From Alphaproteobacteria bacterium MarineAlpha11_Bin1 (GTDB lineage: Bacteria > Pseudomonadota > Alphaproteobacteria > MPNO01 > UBA830): a DNA stretch of 64,000 nt. The position numbers were made by a program, and so were the translations under genes. Location: assembly GCA_002937455.1 (NCBI GenBank), contig PTJZ01000012.1:62001-126000 (forward strand), read 5' to 3'. The notes under the pieces were generated by a model. That model worked only from the letters and a program-made list of their open reading frames with translations, was not told where the DNA came from and searched no databases. Each line of letters starts with the position of its first letter. The stretch's first letter is position 1. This document shows, one piece after another, positions 37,717-47,248 of the stretch.

Positions 37717-38165
37717 TGGCGAATAAATTCGACATAGACCCTGACCTCATTAAGAAGCTTGCAGGTCTCCTTGAAGAGACCGGGTTGAGTGAAATCGAAT
37801 TCGAAAGTACGGGGAAACGTATCCGCGTCGCCCGATCCGTGATGGACACATCTCCAGCGGTAACGGTTGCCGCGTCGCCGTCCACTACCCAGACGACCGC
37901 GAGCGCCGAACTATCGATAGAACAACGCCAAGGCACATCGATCACTGCCCCAATGGTCGGAACCATATTCTTATCGCCGGAGCCAGGGGCAGAGCAGTTT
38001 ATTCAAGTGGGCGATACTATTTCAGAAGGTCAGACTGTAATGCTGATAGAAGCGATGAAAACCTACAACCCCGTCCGGGCAACGAAAAGCGGTAAAGTGA
38101 CACAAATACTCGTTGCGGATTCGACACCTGTCGAATTCGGCGAGGAATTGTTGTTGATCGAGTAA
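37716..38165 (+). CDS. accB: Acetyl-CoA carboxylase biotin carboxyl carrier protein
   Basis: AccB carries the biotin that AccC carboxylates in the first step of fatty-acid synthesis. The 149-residue protein has the usual N-terminal helix-rich part (MANKFDIDPDLIKKLAGLLEE), an Ala/Thr/Pro-rich linker (about 44-66) and the biotinyl domain with Lys115 in the EAMK motif. Its ATG shares a base with the aroQ stop, and accC follows after 30 bases, so all three are one operon. Confidence 0.97.
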   Translation: MANKFDIDPDLIKKLAGLLEETGLSEIEFESTGKRIRVARSVMDTSPAVTVAASPSTTQTTASAELSIEQRQGTSITAPMVGTIFLSPEPGAEQFIQVGDTISEGQTVMLIEAMKTYNPVRATKSGKVTQILVADSTPVEFGEELLLIE

Positions 38166-38195
38166 TACTAAGCTTCAATCGGGTCTGACAAAGCG

Positions 38196-39548
38196 ATGTT
38201 CGAGAAAATCCTTATTGCTAATCGTGGGGAGATTGCACTGCGAATTCATCGTGCCTGCAAGGAAATGGGTATATCGACCGTCGCCGTGCATTCAACGGCC
38301 GACGCAGATGCAATGCATGTTCGGCTTGCGGATGAGAGTGTCTGCCTCGGGCCAGCCCCAGCTAAAGATAGTTATCTGAATATTCCTGCAATCGTTTCCG
38401 CTGCTACCATTACAGGTGCCGATGCTGTTCACCCCGGCTATGGATTCTTATCTGAGGAGGCAAGTTTTGCCTCTATACTAAAGGAACATGGCTTCACTTT
38501 TATAGGGCCCTCTGCCGAACACATTACCCTGATGGGCGATAAGGTGGCGGCAAAGGTCGCAGTGGAGGAAAATGGCGTGCCAATTGTCCCCGGATCCAGA
38601 GGCGCCCTTAAAACCGCGGCGGACGCCTGCAAAGCAGCGGATGAGATCGGCTATCCGGTTTTGATAAAGGCTGCTGGTGGTGGGGGGGGCCGCGGAATGC
38701 AAATTGTCCGGCGTTCCGAGGATGTAGAAGATGCATACCGGATGGCACGGACCGAAGCCAAGGCCAGCTTCCGAAATGACACTGTCTATATGGAGAAATT
38801 TCTGGAAAAACCGCGTCATATCGAAGTTCAGGTTTTCTCCGATGGTCAAGGAGGTGCCGTGCATTTAGGAGAAAGGGACTGCTCCCTTCAACGGCGTCAT
38901 CAGAAAGTTTTGGAGGAGGCGCGCTCTCCCGCTTTAGATGACCCGGCACGAGAAAAAATTGGTAAGATTGCTGCAGACGCGGTGCGCCGAATTGGATACC
39001 GCAACGCAGGCACCATTGAGTTCCTTTACGAGGACGGTGAGTTCTATTTTATAGAGATGAATACGCGGTTGCAGGTCGAACATCCTGTCACCGAAATGAT
39101 AACCGGCATTGACATGGTGAGGGAACAAATTCGCGTAGCAGCCGGTTTACCCCTTTCGTTTGAACAGTCAGAGATTAACTTTGAAGGGCACGCTATCGAA
39201 TGCCGTATCACGGCAGAGAACCCGGATACCTTCGTTCCGTCACCTGGCCGCATTACCGACTATCATCCTCCAGGCGGCATGTCGGTGCGGGTGGACTCTG
39301 GCCTGTACGCCGGATACGAGATTCCACCTCAATATGATAGTCTAGTTGCCAAGTTAGTAGTCCACGGCGGCAACCGGAATGAATGTCTAATGCGTCTTAG
39401 ACGTTCGCTCGAAGAATTTGTGATAGGCGGTATAGAGACTACAATTCCACTGCATGCAAAAATTATCGAAAATTCGGACTTTGTCGATGGCAATTATGAT
39501 ATCCATTGGCTAGAGCGCTTTGTTGCAGGGGGGATAGCGGATAGCTAG
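38196..39548 (+). CDS. accC: Acetyl-CoA carboxylase, biotin carboxylase subunit
   Basis: AccC uses ATP and bicarbonate to carboxylate biotin on AccB. The 450-residue protein opens with [17 protein letters not shown], carries the ATP-grasp glycine loop [11 protein letters not shown], the [13 protein letters not shown] segment, [12 protein letters not shown] and the [14 protein letters not shown] active-site stretch. The length is normal. It follows accB in the same operon and is followed after 23 bases by aat. Confidence 0.98.
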   Translation: MFEKILIANRGEIALRIHRACKEMGISTVAVHSTADADAMHVRLADESVCLGPAPAKDSYLNIPAIVSAATITGADAVHPGYGFLSEEASFASILKEHGFTFIGPSAEHITLMGDKVAAKVAVEENGVPIVPGSRGALKTAADACKAADEIGYPVLIKAAGGGGGRGMQIVRRSEDVEDAYRMARTEAKASFRNDTVYMEKFLEKPRHIEVQVFSDGQGGAVHLGERDCSLQRRHQKVLEEARSPALDDPAREKIGKIAADAVRRIGYRNAGTIEFLYEDGEFYFIEMNTRLQVEHPVTEMITGIDMVREQIRVAAGLPLSFEQSEINFEGHAIECRITAENPDTFVPSPGRITDYHPPGGMSVRVDSGLYAGYEIPPQYDSLVAKLVVHGGNRNECLMRLRRSLEEFVIGGIETTIPLHAKIIENSDFVDGNYDIHWLERFVAGGIADS

Positions 39549-39571
39549 AAAAACACCCGCGCCAGCCGCTT

Positions 39572-40222
39572 ATGACTAAACTAACACCTGAAATCATACT
39601 TCGAGCCTACGCCGTGGGGCTTTTTCCAATGGCGGAAAACCGTCAAGACACCACCTTGTATTGGATTGATCCCGAAAAGCGCGGTGTATTGCCATTGAAC
39701 GACTTCCATATACCTCGGCGCCTACGCCGTACGGTTCGAGCCGGCACATTTGAGGTATACTGCAACACTGCCTTCACTGACGTAATCCGCGGCTGTGCCG
39801 CCCCTGGGGCGGGTCGCGACGAAAGCTGGATTAATGAGGAGATAATCTCCCTCTACACGATGCTTAATAAGATGGGTCGAGCCTATTCGGTCGAGGCCTG
39901 GCATAATGGTAAACTAGTCGGGGGATTGTACGGCGTTGCCCTCGGAGCAGTATTCTTCGGCGAGAGTATGTTCAGCACTGTTCGGGACGCCAGTAAAGTC
40001 GCCTTGGTCCATCTGGTTGCTAGGCTAAAAAAAGGGAAATTCACGCTTCTCGATACCCAGTTCGTGAATAGACATTTAGCCCAGTTCGGCGTCGTCGAAA
40101 TGCCGCGGTCTGGTTTTCGCCAGAAACTTTCGTCGGCACTAGACCGCTCGGCTATATTCCCTACCGAATTGCGTCAGTCAGAACTAGAAGATTTTCTGCA
40201 GTCTACCACCCACACATCGTAG
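39572..40222 (+). CDS. aat: Leucyl/phenylalanyl-tRNA-protein transferase
   Basis: Aat adds Leu or Phe to N-terminal Arg or Lys and so marks proteins for ClpS-ClpAP, both of which are also in this window. The 216-residue protein has the family motifs YAVGLFPMAE, YWIDPEKRGVLPL, RDESWINEEI, FFGESMFS and LLDTQFVNRHLAQFG. It follows accC on the same strand; its 3' end overlaps the convergent DUF2155 gene by 49 bases, so no spacer or terminator separates the two. Confidence 0.96.
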   Translation: MTKLTPEIILRAYAVGLFPMAENRQDTTLYWIDPEKRGVLPLNDFHIPRRLRRTVRAGTFEVYCNTAFTDVIRGCAAPGAGRDESWINEEIISLYTMLNKMGRAYSVEAWHNGKLVGGLYGVALGAVFFGESMFSTVRDASKVALVHLVARLKKGKFTLLDTQFVNRHLAQFGVVEMPRSGFRQKLSSALDRSAIFPTELRQSELEDFLQSTTHTS

Positions 40223-40560
40223 ACCGGATGCTCCATAGATGATGCGGCAGGGCTGGAGGCAAACATCCAGCCAGCAAACAAATTAATAGCACTTTCACCA
40301 AGGCGGCGTTCGCGTATCTCAAGGTAAGCTGTCGTTTCTGGGGTTTCCGTCGGGGGCCGTTTGTGACATTTGCGCACGGTTATTTCGAGGGTTCCGAACC
40401 GTACATCCTCACCAATCGGCGCCTCTATAGTTGAAATCCTTGCTGTGATCTTATCCAAACCCTGAAGGACCGTAACGACTGATTTTTGCGGTTGCGCAAT
40501 CGCAGGCTGCAAATAGAGGGCGGCCGAAAGGATCAGGATATGGACTCCCAAACGTATCAT
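40174..40560 (-). CDS. DUF2155 domain protein, exported
   Basis: A 128-residue protein of the DUF2155 family, found mostly in alphaproteobacteria and of unknown function. I start at the ATG at 40560 because it gives a clear signal peptide (MIRLGVHILILSAALYLQPAIAQ); the longer frame to 40623 would overlap mlaD. Family features are the FGTLEITVRKCHKRPPTETPE segment and FAGWMFASSPAAS near the end. Two cysteines remain in the mature part (KCHK and VDCRK), which could pair. It is the last gene after NDUFA12 and mlaD. Confidence 0.85.
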   Translation of the reverse strand: MIRLGVHILILSAALYLQPAIAQPQKSVVTVLQGLDKITARISTIEAPIGEDVRFGTLEITVRKCHKRPPTETPETTAYLEIRERRLGESAINLFAGWMFASSPAASSMEHPVYDVWVVDCRKSSSSD

Positions 40561-40603
40561 GTGTATTACGCCACTCGGATTTGAGGCCAACAAACCGGTA
40601 CGT

Positions 40604-41068
40604 TTAGTTAGCCTTCTCGCCATCCTTATTGGTCTGGCTAAAAATCATCTGTCCAACAAGTCCCATAAGATCGATTGACCCTTGGGTAGTGGTGATCTCC
40701 TCACCCGCCTGAAGCATTTCGTCTGACCCACCCGGTGAAAGCGCCAGAAATTTATCACCCAGTAACCCATCGGAAGAAACCGAGATTGAGGTGTCTTCCG
40801 GGATCTTGATATCAGAACTAATATTCATGGACACCTTTGCAAAGTAGGTTTTGGGATCCAGAAAAGATGCTGTAACTGTCCCAATCTTGATACCACTCAT
40901 CCTGACGTCCGATCCAGAGAGAATACCGTCAATCCGATCGAAGCTCGCTGTTATCTCGTACCCTTGAACTTTGCCAACCTCAGCCTTGTTATACGCAAAA
41001 AAGATGAACAATGCCGCCACCAAGAGCACCACCGCACCCATCACAGTCTCAATTAGGTTTTTCCGCAT
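40604..41068 (-). CDS. mlaD: MlaD-family phospholipid transport substrate-binding protein
   Basis: A 154-residue MCE-domain protein anchored by one N-terminal segment (about 8-25). MlaD forms a ring in the inner membrane that hands phospholipid between the MlaFEDB transporter and the periplasmic carrier. The domain signature ITASFDRIDGILSGSDVRMSGIKIG is clear and the length fits MlaD rather than the longer multi-MCE proteins. mlaF, mlaE and mlaC are not in the window. The upstream neighbour is the NDUFA12 gene. Confidence 0.93.
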   Translation of the reverse strand: MRKNLIETVMGAVVLLVAALFIFFAYNKAEVGKVQGYEITASFDRIDGILSGSDVRMSGIKIGTVTASFLDPKTYFAKVSMNISSDIKIPEDTSISVSSDGLLGDKFLALSPGGSDEMLQAGEEITTTQGSIDLMGLVGQMIFSQTNKDGEKAN

Positions 41069-41106
41069 TCCCGCTAGGTCTCCTTCCTATCGGCTAACCA
41101 TATACT

Positions 41107-41463
41107 CTAAGAAGGCTGCCAAGGTTCATAATCACCCGTCGCCTCATCCCTCTGACCACCATTCAGGATGTGACCGGGGGGACGGTAGGCATTCTCTGTC
41201 CCTGTCATGTTTGGCTGATGCTCTTTTTGCCATTCCCAGCGGCGCCCCACATCATCTTCCGGAATATCATCCGTAGTGTGGTGCAGCCATGAATGCCACG
41301 CTGGCGGCACGCGAGACGCCTCAGGATTTCCTTTATAAATCACCCACCGTTTCTCGCGAACCGAACGCGTTCCGCGCTTAGTCCGATAATACGCATTGCC
41401 TTGGGTATCTGTGCCCACCTGCTGACCGTTAAATATCGTAAATAATCTGGTTCCAATGGTCAT
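41107..41463 (-). CDS. NADH:ubiquinone oxidoreductase subunit NDUFA12-like (B17.2)
   Basis: A 118-residue homologue of the mitochondrial complex I accessory subunit NDUFA12, found in alphaproteobacteria and bound to the hydrophilic arm of complex I. Conserved parts: NGQQVGTDTQGNAYYR, RWVIYKGNPEASRVPPAWHSWLH and the C-terminal YEPWQP. The ATG at 41463 has GAGGT five bases upstream, so I prefer it to the longer frame at 41478. It is a useful marker that the organism is an alphaproteobacterium. Confidence 0.94.
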   Translation of the reverse strand: MTIGTRLFTIFNGQQVGTDTQGNAYYRTKRGTRSVREKRWVIYKGNPEASRVPPAWHSWLHHTTDDIPEDDVGRRWEWQKEHQPNMTGTENAYRPPGHILNGGQRDEATGDYEPWQPS

Positions 41464-41681
41464 ACGTACCTCTAACAAAGGTTGATTCCGAGTAATTCTT
41501 CGGTCAACGGCCGACTAAACTGTATCTTATAATCGTCGATTTCGTCCAGTCTTACACTTCTTTATCACTTGTATCTTTGTCACATGCTAAAAGTCATCTA
41601 CCTGATATCATTTCGTGATTTTGGACACTAGATCGTCTTGCTACATATCGCTACGTTCGACCTATATAATGGAGAATCGTA

Positions 41682-42146
41682 ATGAGCACACGAATCGTTC
41701 AACGCCTTGCGGAGTTAGGGTTCACCCTACCATCCGCACCTGTCCCATCCGCAAATTATGTTCCCTTTCGGCGGTCTGGAAGTCACATCTTTATTGCGGG
41801 GCAAATTTCAATTACCGACGACAAAAGCGTAAGAGGTAAGGTCGGTCACGATTTATCTATCGAGGAAGGCTACGCCGCAGCGCGTCTTTGCGGGCTGAAT
41901 ATCCTTGCTCAATTGAAGGCTTGCGTCGGAGCAGATATTGATCGCGCCAAGGCGATTAAGTTGGGAGGTTTTGTGAATGCTCTGCCCGATTTCATTCAGC
42001 CACCCGCCGTAATCAATGGTGTGTCGGACCTTCTAATCGATGTGATGGGCGAAGATGCTGGAAAGCATGCGCGTTTCGCCGTCGTCGTTGCCTCTCTCCC
42101 AGGTGGTGCGGCTGTCGAGGTAGACGCAATTTTTGAGATCGAGTAG
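41682..42146 (+). CDS. RidA/YjgF-family protein
   Basis: A 154-residue protein of the YjgF/YER057c/UK114 family. RidA proper hydrolyses reactive enamines and imines such as 2-aminoacrylate. The C-terminal signature ARFAVVVASLPGGAAVEVDAIFEIE includes the arginine and the glutamate expected in the active cleft. The N-terminal segment is that of the longer RidA subgroup (RLAELGFTLPSAPVPSANYVPF), whose substrate is less clear. TGGAGA lies about 8 bases before the ATG. Its stop abuts the start of the next gene. Confidence 0.92.
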   Translation: MSTRIVQRLAELGFTLPSAPVPSANYVPFRRSGSHIFIAGQISITDDKSVRGKVGHDLSIEEGYAAARLCGLNILAQLKACVGADIDRAKAIKLGGFVNALPDFIQPPAVINGVSDLLIDVMGEDAGKHARFAVVVASLPGGAAVEVDAIFEIE

Positions 42147-43313
42147 ATGGTGGATGCGTGCGAGACCGTTACCGTAAAGATTCTTTCTTCTCTGAGTGAG
42201 GTGTCGGCCGAAGATTGGGATGGCTGTGCCGGTCCTGATAACCCGTTTATCTCTCATATGTTTCTAAAGACCCTAGAGGACTCGAGCGCGGCGTGCAACG
42301 AAACCGGATGGCTCCCGCAACACGTTGTGATTGAGGACCCAGCCGGAGGGTTGATAGGTGCTGCCCCCTGTTACCTTAAATATCACTCCCATGGGGAATA
42401 TGTTTTCGACTGGGGTTGGGCGGATGCATATACTCGCGCAGGTGGGAAATATTATCCCAAACTGCAGGTCTCAGTCCCTTTCTCCCCGGTTACCGGGCCC
42501 CGCCTTCTAGTTCGGGATGGAGAGGATAAAATCCATACCCGGAAGATGCTTGCAACTGGCCTCGTAGAATTGGCTAAGCAGCACAATTCCTCGTCGCTAC
42601 ACATCACATTCACTCAAGAAGAAGAATGCCAAGATTTAAAGGAAATGAGTTTCCTAATCCGCCAAGGGCAACAATTCCATTGGCACAATCAAGGTTTCAA
42701 GAACTTTGAAGACTTTTTAGAATCACTCAATTCACGCAAACGAAAAATGATCCGCAAGGAACGTGATGCCGCTAATGCCGCCGTCAATATCGAAGTTCTA
42801 ACTGGCGATGACCTAACCGAGCACCACATGCAGTCGTTTTATCATTTTTACCGCAACACTGTAGATCGCAAGTGGGCCCATGCCTATCTGACCTACGAGT
42901 TCTTCCAACTGCTACGCGAGCGCATGTCTAAGAATGTGGTTTTGATGATGGCTAGCTGTAACGGGGATTATGTAGCTGGAGCGCTTAACATGAGAGGGCC
43001 GGATACTCTATGGGGTCGCAATTGGGGCTGTTCTGAACACTTCAAGATGCTCTATTTCGAGACCTGTTTCTACCGCGGCATAGAATTCGCGATTGAAAAT
43101 GGGCTCTCTAAAGTCGAGGCTGGCGCTCAAGGACCGCATAAGATCAGTCGCGGCTACCTGCCTTCCGCTACCTATAGCTTGCATTGGATACGTGACGATG
43201 CTTTCCGACGTGCGGTCGCCGACTTCGTCGATCGAGAACGTTGCGGAGTTGAACACGAGATGGATTTGCTATCAGCACTTTCCCCATTCAAGATCTCAAA
43301 TGCACCACCGTGA
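42147..43313 (+). CDS. COG3146/DUF482 GNAT-fold protein
   Basis: A 388-residue protein of the COG3146 (DUF482, 'peptidogalycan biosynthesis') group, which has two GNAT-like halves as in FemAB transferases. Marker segments: DNPFISHMFLKTLEDS, GAAPCYLKYHSHGEYVFDW, SLNSRKRKMIRKERDAA and VEAGAQGPHKISRGYLP. The reaction is unknown; aminoacyl or acyl transfer is inferred from the fold only. It begins one base after the RidA-like stop, so the two are cotranslated. Confidence 0.88.
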   Translation: MVDACETVTVKILSSLSEVSAEDWDGCAGPDNPFISHMFLKTLEDSSAACNETGWLPQHVVIEDPAGGLIGAAPCYLKYHSHGEYVFDWGWADAYTRAGGKYYPKLQVSVPFSPVTGPRLLVRDGEDKIHTRKMLATGLVELAKQHNSSSLHITFTQEEECQDLKEMSFLIRQGQQFHWHNQGFKNFEDFLESLNSRKRKMIRKERDAANAAVNIEVLTGDDLTEHHMQSFYHFYRNTVDRKWAHAYLTYEFFQLLRERMSKNVVLMMASCNGDYVAGALNMRGPDTLWGRNWGCSEHFKMLYFETCFYRGIEFAIENGLSKVEAGAQGPHKISRGYLPSATYSLHWIRDDAFRRAVADFVDRERCGVEHEMDLLSALSPFKISNAPP

Positions 43314-44171
43314 CCAATTACGAAGACATTTCCTATCTAACCGTCGACGGCAACTTGCTGCGCGGTTGGCTAAATCGGCCGATCGCCTGAAGATTGCTTT
43401 CATACACGATGATCTCGAGGCCAACAGAATAGGTGTCTTTGCGGTGAGATTTTGAATTTCTGGCATCGCAAAATACCCACTACCAGTATAGGACGTTTCT
43501 TGGGGCTTGAGGCGGTTCAAGGAAATCTCGGTTACCTCGACATAACAGGCTAAATCATCGAAGAATTTGCATCTGCCCGCGGTGCCAAGCGGTAAGGCTT
43601 AGTCGTGGCTTGTCCGAGAGGCCGAGACTGGGCGTTAAAGTCACCTGTAATTAAAAACGCTGATAACAGTCAGTTTTTATAATCGATGCGCGGCAAATAT
43701 TTGATCATTTGCGGCGTTATTACTTGGTTCGAATAACCAAAACGAGTGTGTGATCGTGGTCGGCTACCCCTTTTCGAGATGGGATAAAGATAGAGATGGG
43801 CAACCTTCACAGCCTCTTGGCGTCGGATTTGGAAAGTCATCTGCTGCCGATACTTATTTTTCAGGCTACCAACCACCAAAATGTCGAACTAACCTAGCGA
43901 GACGAATTGTTGACCTCTACCGATCAAAAGACTGAAAGGTGGAAGTTCCAAATTTCGCTGATGAGCTGAACAGACTTATTCCTGCTAATTCGGGTTCAAA
44001 AGTCGCCAACGTGGTTTTAGTGTCTATCAGGGAGTTACTCTTTGGCGTCTGAATGAACCCGGTTGGAATTGGTGTAGCAAACCAACCTTTTAGCGGTCAC
44101 CTTATTAGATCCTTAGGCTCACATTTAATAAAAGTGTAATTAGTTCTGAATTAGTGACAAGAATTGGCGAG
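43314..44171. other. Large gap without a convincing gene
   Basis: 858 bases, the longest gene-poor stretch here. Short frames exist (plus strand 43750-43935 reading IVVGYPFSRWDKD; minus strand 43296-43520) but neither has a ribosome binding site, a normal length or a family I know. A T-loop-like GGTTCGAATAACC near 43726 does not extend into a tRNA. It may be a decayed gene or non-coding spacer between the RidA operon and clpA; I see no repeats or integrase trace. Confidence 0.45.
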
Positions 44172-46526
44172 CTACTGCACTAGTTCCGTCTCAAGGCCGT
44201 CTCCATCATCAGCCCCATCGTCCGGATCACTATCGGGGTCCTTACCTTTCTGCCCCTTCGGAGGAGCAGACTGAATAACAAAGGTAAGCCTGTCTTCCTC
44301 TTTCTTGACATCAACCTGAACCACCCCGCCTTTGGCCAACTTGCCGAACAAAATTTCGTCGGCCAACGGTTTCTTTATGTGCTCTTGAATAACTCTGGAA
44401 AGCGGGCGCGCACCATAGGCTTCGTCATAACCCTTACGGCCCAGCCAGTATCGCGCAGCAGCGTTGAGCTCAAACGTGACGTTGCGGTCTTCGAGTTGGG
44501 CTTCAAGTTGCATGATGAATTTATCAACCACCAACATAACCACATCCCTCGGAAGGCTCGAAAACGGGATTATCGCATCGAGACGATTTCGGAATTCCGG
44601 GGTAAACATGCGTTTAATAGCTTCTTCATCCTCTCCTATGCGGGCCGAACGTTCGAAACCAATAGCGGGCCTAGCCATATCGGCCGCACCGGCATTGGTA
44701 GTCATGATCAGGATAACGTTCCTAAAATCTACGCTTTTTCCGTTATGATCAGTTAACCTTCCGTGGTCCATGATTTGAAGCAGAATGTTGAATACATCCG
44801 GATGTGCTTTTTCTATCTCATCAAGTAACAAGACCGAATGCGGATTTTGGTCGACGGCATCGGTAAGCAGTCCACCTTGATCGAATCCAACATAGCCGGG
44901 TGGTGCACCGATCAGGCGCGATACCGAATGACGCTCCATATATTCGGACATGTCGAAACGTGTTAGCTCAATTCCCATTGTATGGGAAAGCTGTCGAGCT
45001 ACCTCGGTCTTACCTACACCGGTCGGACCGGAAAATAGGTAGGATCCGATCGGCTTGTTAGGCTCCCTAAGCCCCGCGCGCGCAAGTTTAATTGCAGAAG
45101 CTAGAGCGTCGATCGCAGTGTCCTGGCCAAAAACTACACGCTTAAGATCAGCGTCGAGAGACTTCATCGATTCCTTGTCAGACCGTGATACACTTTTTGG
45201 AGGTATGCGCGCGATACTTGCGACCACTGCCTCTACATCCTTTACAGTGATCAGTTTCTTGCGTCGGCTTTCCGGCACCAGCATTTGTGCAGCACCAACT
45301 TCATCAATCACGTCGATCGCTTTATCTGGAAGCTTACGATCGTTGATATATTTGGCTGCAAGTTCCACAGATGTTCTCAAAGCAGCAGCGGTGTACCGCA
45401 CACGGTGGTGTTTCTCGTAATATGGTTTTAGACCACGGAGTATCTTTACAGCATCCTCGATGCTCGGTTCCGGAACATCGATTTTTTGGAATCGGCGCAC
45501 CAAGGCCCGGTCCTTCTCAAAATACGAGCGAAATTCCTTATAGGTGGTAGAGCCAATGCATTTTAAGGTGCCGCCCTGTAGGGCCGGTTTCAGTAGGTTG
45601 GACGCGTCCATCGACCCGCCGCTAGTAGCCCCAGCGCCAATGACAGTATGAATTTCGTCAATAAATAATACTGCGTTCTCTTGCTGCTCCAATTCGGTGA
45701 CTACTCCTTTCAAGCGTTCCTCGAAATCACCCCGATATCTAGTACCTGCCAGTAGCGCGCCCATATCCAGCGAGAAAATAGTGGATTCTCTCAGCACATC
45801 CGGTACATCGCCATCATAAATTCGCTTCGCCAGCCCTTCGGCAATTGCCGTTTTACCTACCCCAGAGTCACCGACATACAGCGGATTATTCTTGGTACGA
45901 CGGCATAGCACCTGAATTGTTCGGTCAATTTCGGACTCTCGACCTATCAGGGGGTCGATTTTACCATCGGCTGCCTTCTGATTGAGATTGACACAATAGT
46001 TGTCAAGCGCCTCTCCAGCGCCTTTGTTTGCCGCTTCGGCCTCAGCGCTATCGTCGTCCGACCCATGTACAGATCTAGCCTCTGATCTGCCGGGTACCTT
46101 AGCTATTCCGTGGCTTATATAATTCACAGCATCGAATCGAGACATATCTTGTTCTTGCAGATAAAAGACTGCATGACTCTCACGTTCAGAGAACATAGCA
46201 ACTAACACATTAGCTCCGGTGACTTCTTGGCGACCGGAGGATTGAACGTGAATAGCGGCGCGTTGTACAACTCTCTGAAAGCTAGCAGTCGGCTTGGGAT
46301 CGTCATGATCTTCTGAAGCAAGATTAGATAACTCTTCGTCAAGATAAGTCTTAAGGTCTTGAGTGAGCTTATCGATATCAACGCCACAGGCCTTTAAAAC
46401 GGCAATGGCATCCTGGTCCTCCGTCAGCGCCATCAGAAGATGCTCGAGCGTTGCGTATTCATGGTTGCGTTCGTTAGCCTGCGCCAATGCGCGATGAAGA
46501 CTTTTTTCTAGATTACGAGAGAGCAT
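44172..46526 (-). CDS. clpA: ATP-dependent Clp protease ATP-binding subunit ClpA
   Basis: ClpA unfolds substrates and feeds them to the ClpP protease. The 784-residue protein has the double Clp N-domain ([26 protein letters not shown]), a first AAA module ([20 protein letters not shown]), a second one ([30 protein letters not shown]) and the IGFERS/IGL-type ClpP-binding loop region near 612. It has no ClpB middle domain. The acidic C-terminal tail ([17 protein letters not shown]) is unusual in its length. clpS is 4 bases upstream. Confidence 0.97.
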   Translation of the reverse strand: MLSRNLEKSLHRALAQANERNHEYATLEHLLMALTEDQDAIAVLKACGVDIDKLTQDLKTYLDEELSNLASEDHDDPKPTASFQRVVQRAAIHVQSSGRQEVTGANVLVAMFSERESHAVFYLQEQDMSRFDAVNYISHGIAKVPGRSEARSVHGSDDDSAEAEAANKGAGEALDNYCVNLNQKAADGKIDPLIGRESEIDRTIQVLCRRTKNNPLYVGDSGVGKTAIAEGLAKRIYDGDVPDVLRESTIFSLDMGALLAGTRYRGDFEERLKGVVTELEQQENAVLFIDEIHTVIGAGATSGGSMDASNLLKPALQGGTLKCIGSTTYKEFRSYFEKDRALVRRFQKIDVPEPSIEDAVKILRGLKPYYEKHHRVRYTAAALRTSVELAAKYINDRKLPDKAIDVIDEVGAAQMLVPESRRKKLITVKDVEAVVASIARIPPKSVSRSDKESMKSLDADLKRVVFGQDTAIDALASAIKLARAGLREPNKPIGSYLFSGPTGVGKTEVARQLSHTMGIELTRFDMSEYMERHSVSRLIGAPPGYVGFDQGGLLTDAVDQNPHSVLLLDEIEKAHPDVFNILLQIMDHGRLTDHNGKSVDFRNVILIMTTNAGAADMARPAIGFERSARIGEDEEAIKRMFTPEFRNRLDAIIPFSSLPRDVVMLVVDKFIMQLEAQLEDRNVTFELNAAARYWLGRKGYDEAYGARPLSRVIQEHIKKPLADEILFGKLAKGGVVQVDVKKEEDRLTFVIQSAPPKGQKGKDPDSDPDDGADDGDGLETELVQ

Positions 46527-46530
46527 TATT

Positions 46531-46911
46531 TCAGGCCTTTTCCAAAGTACATTGCAGAGGATGCTGATGTTGCCGTGCGAGATCCATCACTTGCTGCACC
46601 TTGGTTTCGGCAACCTCGTAAGTGTAGACACCGCAGATGCCGACACCTTTCTGATGGACATGCATCATAATACGTGTCGCTTCTTCACTATTTTTTCCAA
46701 AGAAACGCTCAAGAACTAAAATTACAAATTCCATCGGCGTGTAATCATCATTCAGCATGATGACCTTATACATAGCCGGCTTTTTGGTTTTAGGTTTTGC
46801 ACGGACAGCAAGTCCAGTATTCGATCCACCGTCGCCGTCTCCGCCGACAGCATCATCGCCGCCAACCGAACGTGCCGGGATCACTGTGTGATTTAGAGCA
46901 AAATTAACCAT
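46531..46911 (-). CDS. clpS: ATP-dependent Clp protease adaptor ClpS
   Basis: ClpS brings N-end-rule substrates to ClpA. The 126-residue protein has the ClpS core from about residue 45 ([23 protein letters not shown], with the hydrophobic-pocket Asp pair, then [23 protein letters not shown]) and an N-terminal extension of about 40 residues, glycine-rich, that is common in alphaproteobacteria. It is coupled to clpA. The Aat enzyme that makes ClpS substrates is at 39572-40222. Confidence 0.96.
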   Translation of the reverse strand: MVNFALNHTVIPARSVGGDDAVGGDGDGGSNTGLAVRAKPKTKKPAMYKVIMLNDDYTPMEFVILVLERFFGKNSEEATRIMMHVHQKGVGICGVYTYEVAETKVQQVMDLARQHQHPLQCTLEKA

Positions 46912-47248
46912 CGCTGTTGATCATATGAGATCTGCGTTCACTGATCAAAGTAACTTCGCTGATATCAAAAGTTGAGTTAACGACTATTCCGATTAGCTCA
47001 GGTAAAGTGAGAACACGCTGCATAATGCGGCCCGAAGGCTGATTTATTTCCGTTCTGGCCATCAAAAGGGTTCTCTCTCTAAACCGTTAAAACGAAATGA
47101 TAGATCTGCGTAGTTTTTTAGCAGGTCGTAACTGTTTGAGTCGCTCACTTATGATATGGTTTAATAAAATACAGCAGTCAATCCGTTGTCATCCATCAGG
47201 TAATGAGCACTCTGGGCAACGGAAATTTCTGTATCAGACGTTCGGTTA
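46912..47248. other. Divergent region between clpS and a D,D-carboxypeptidase gene
   Basis: 337 bases that must hold promoters for both sides. A candidate plus-strand promoter is given separately. I see no RNA gene or repeat. Confidence 0.4.
47136..47165 (+). promoter_or_regulatory. Candidate sigma-70 promoter for the D,D-carboxypeptidase gene
   Basis: TTGAGT (47136-47141), an 18-base spacer and TTTAAT (47160-47165). The -10 matches five of six consensus bases and the -35 four of six. It lies about 85 bases before the start codon. Confidence 0.35.

Noticed and set aside
43296..43520. Minus-strand frame with ILLASRSS, recalling the Maf N-terminal motif ILASxSPRR
   Set aside because: Only a few residues agree, the frame is 74 residues long and no further Maf motif follows.
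43715..43745. GGTTCGAATAACC resembling a tRNA T-arm
   Set aside because: The first loop pair does not match the T-arm geometry and no acceptor, D or anticodon stem is present around it.
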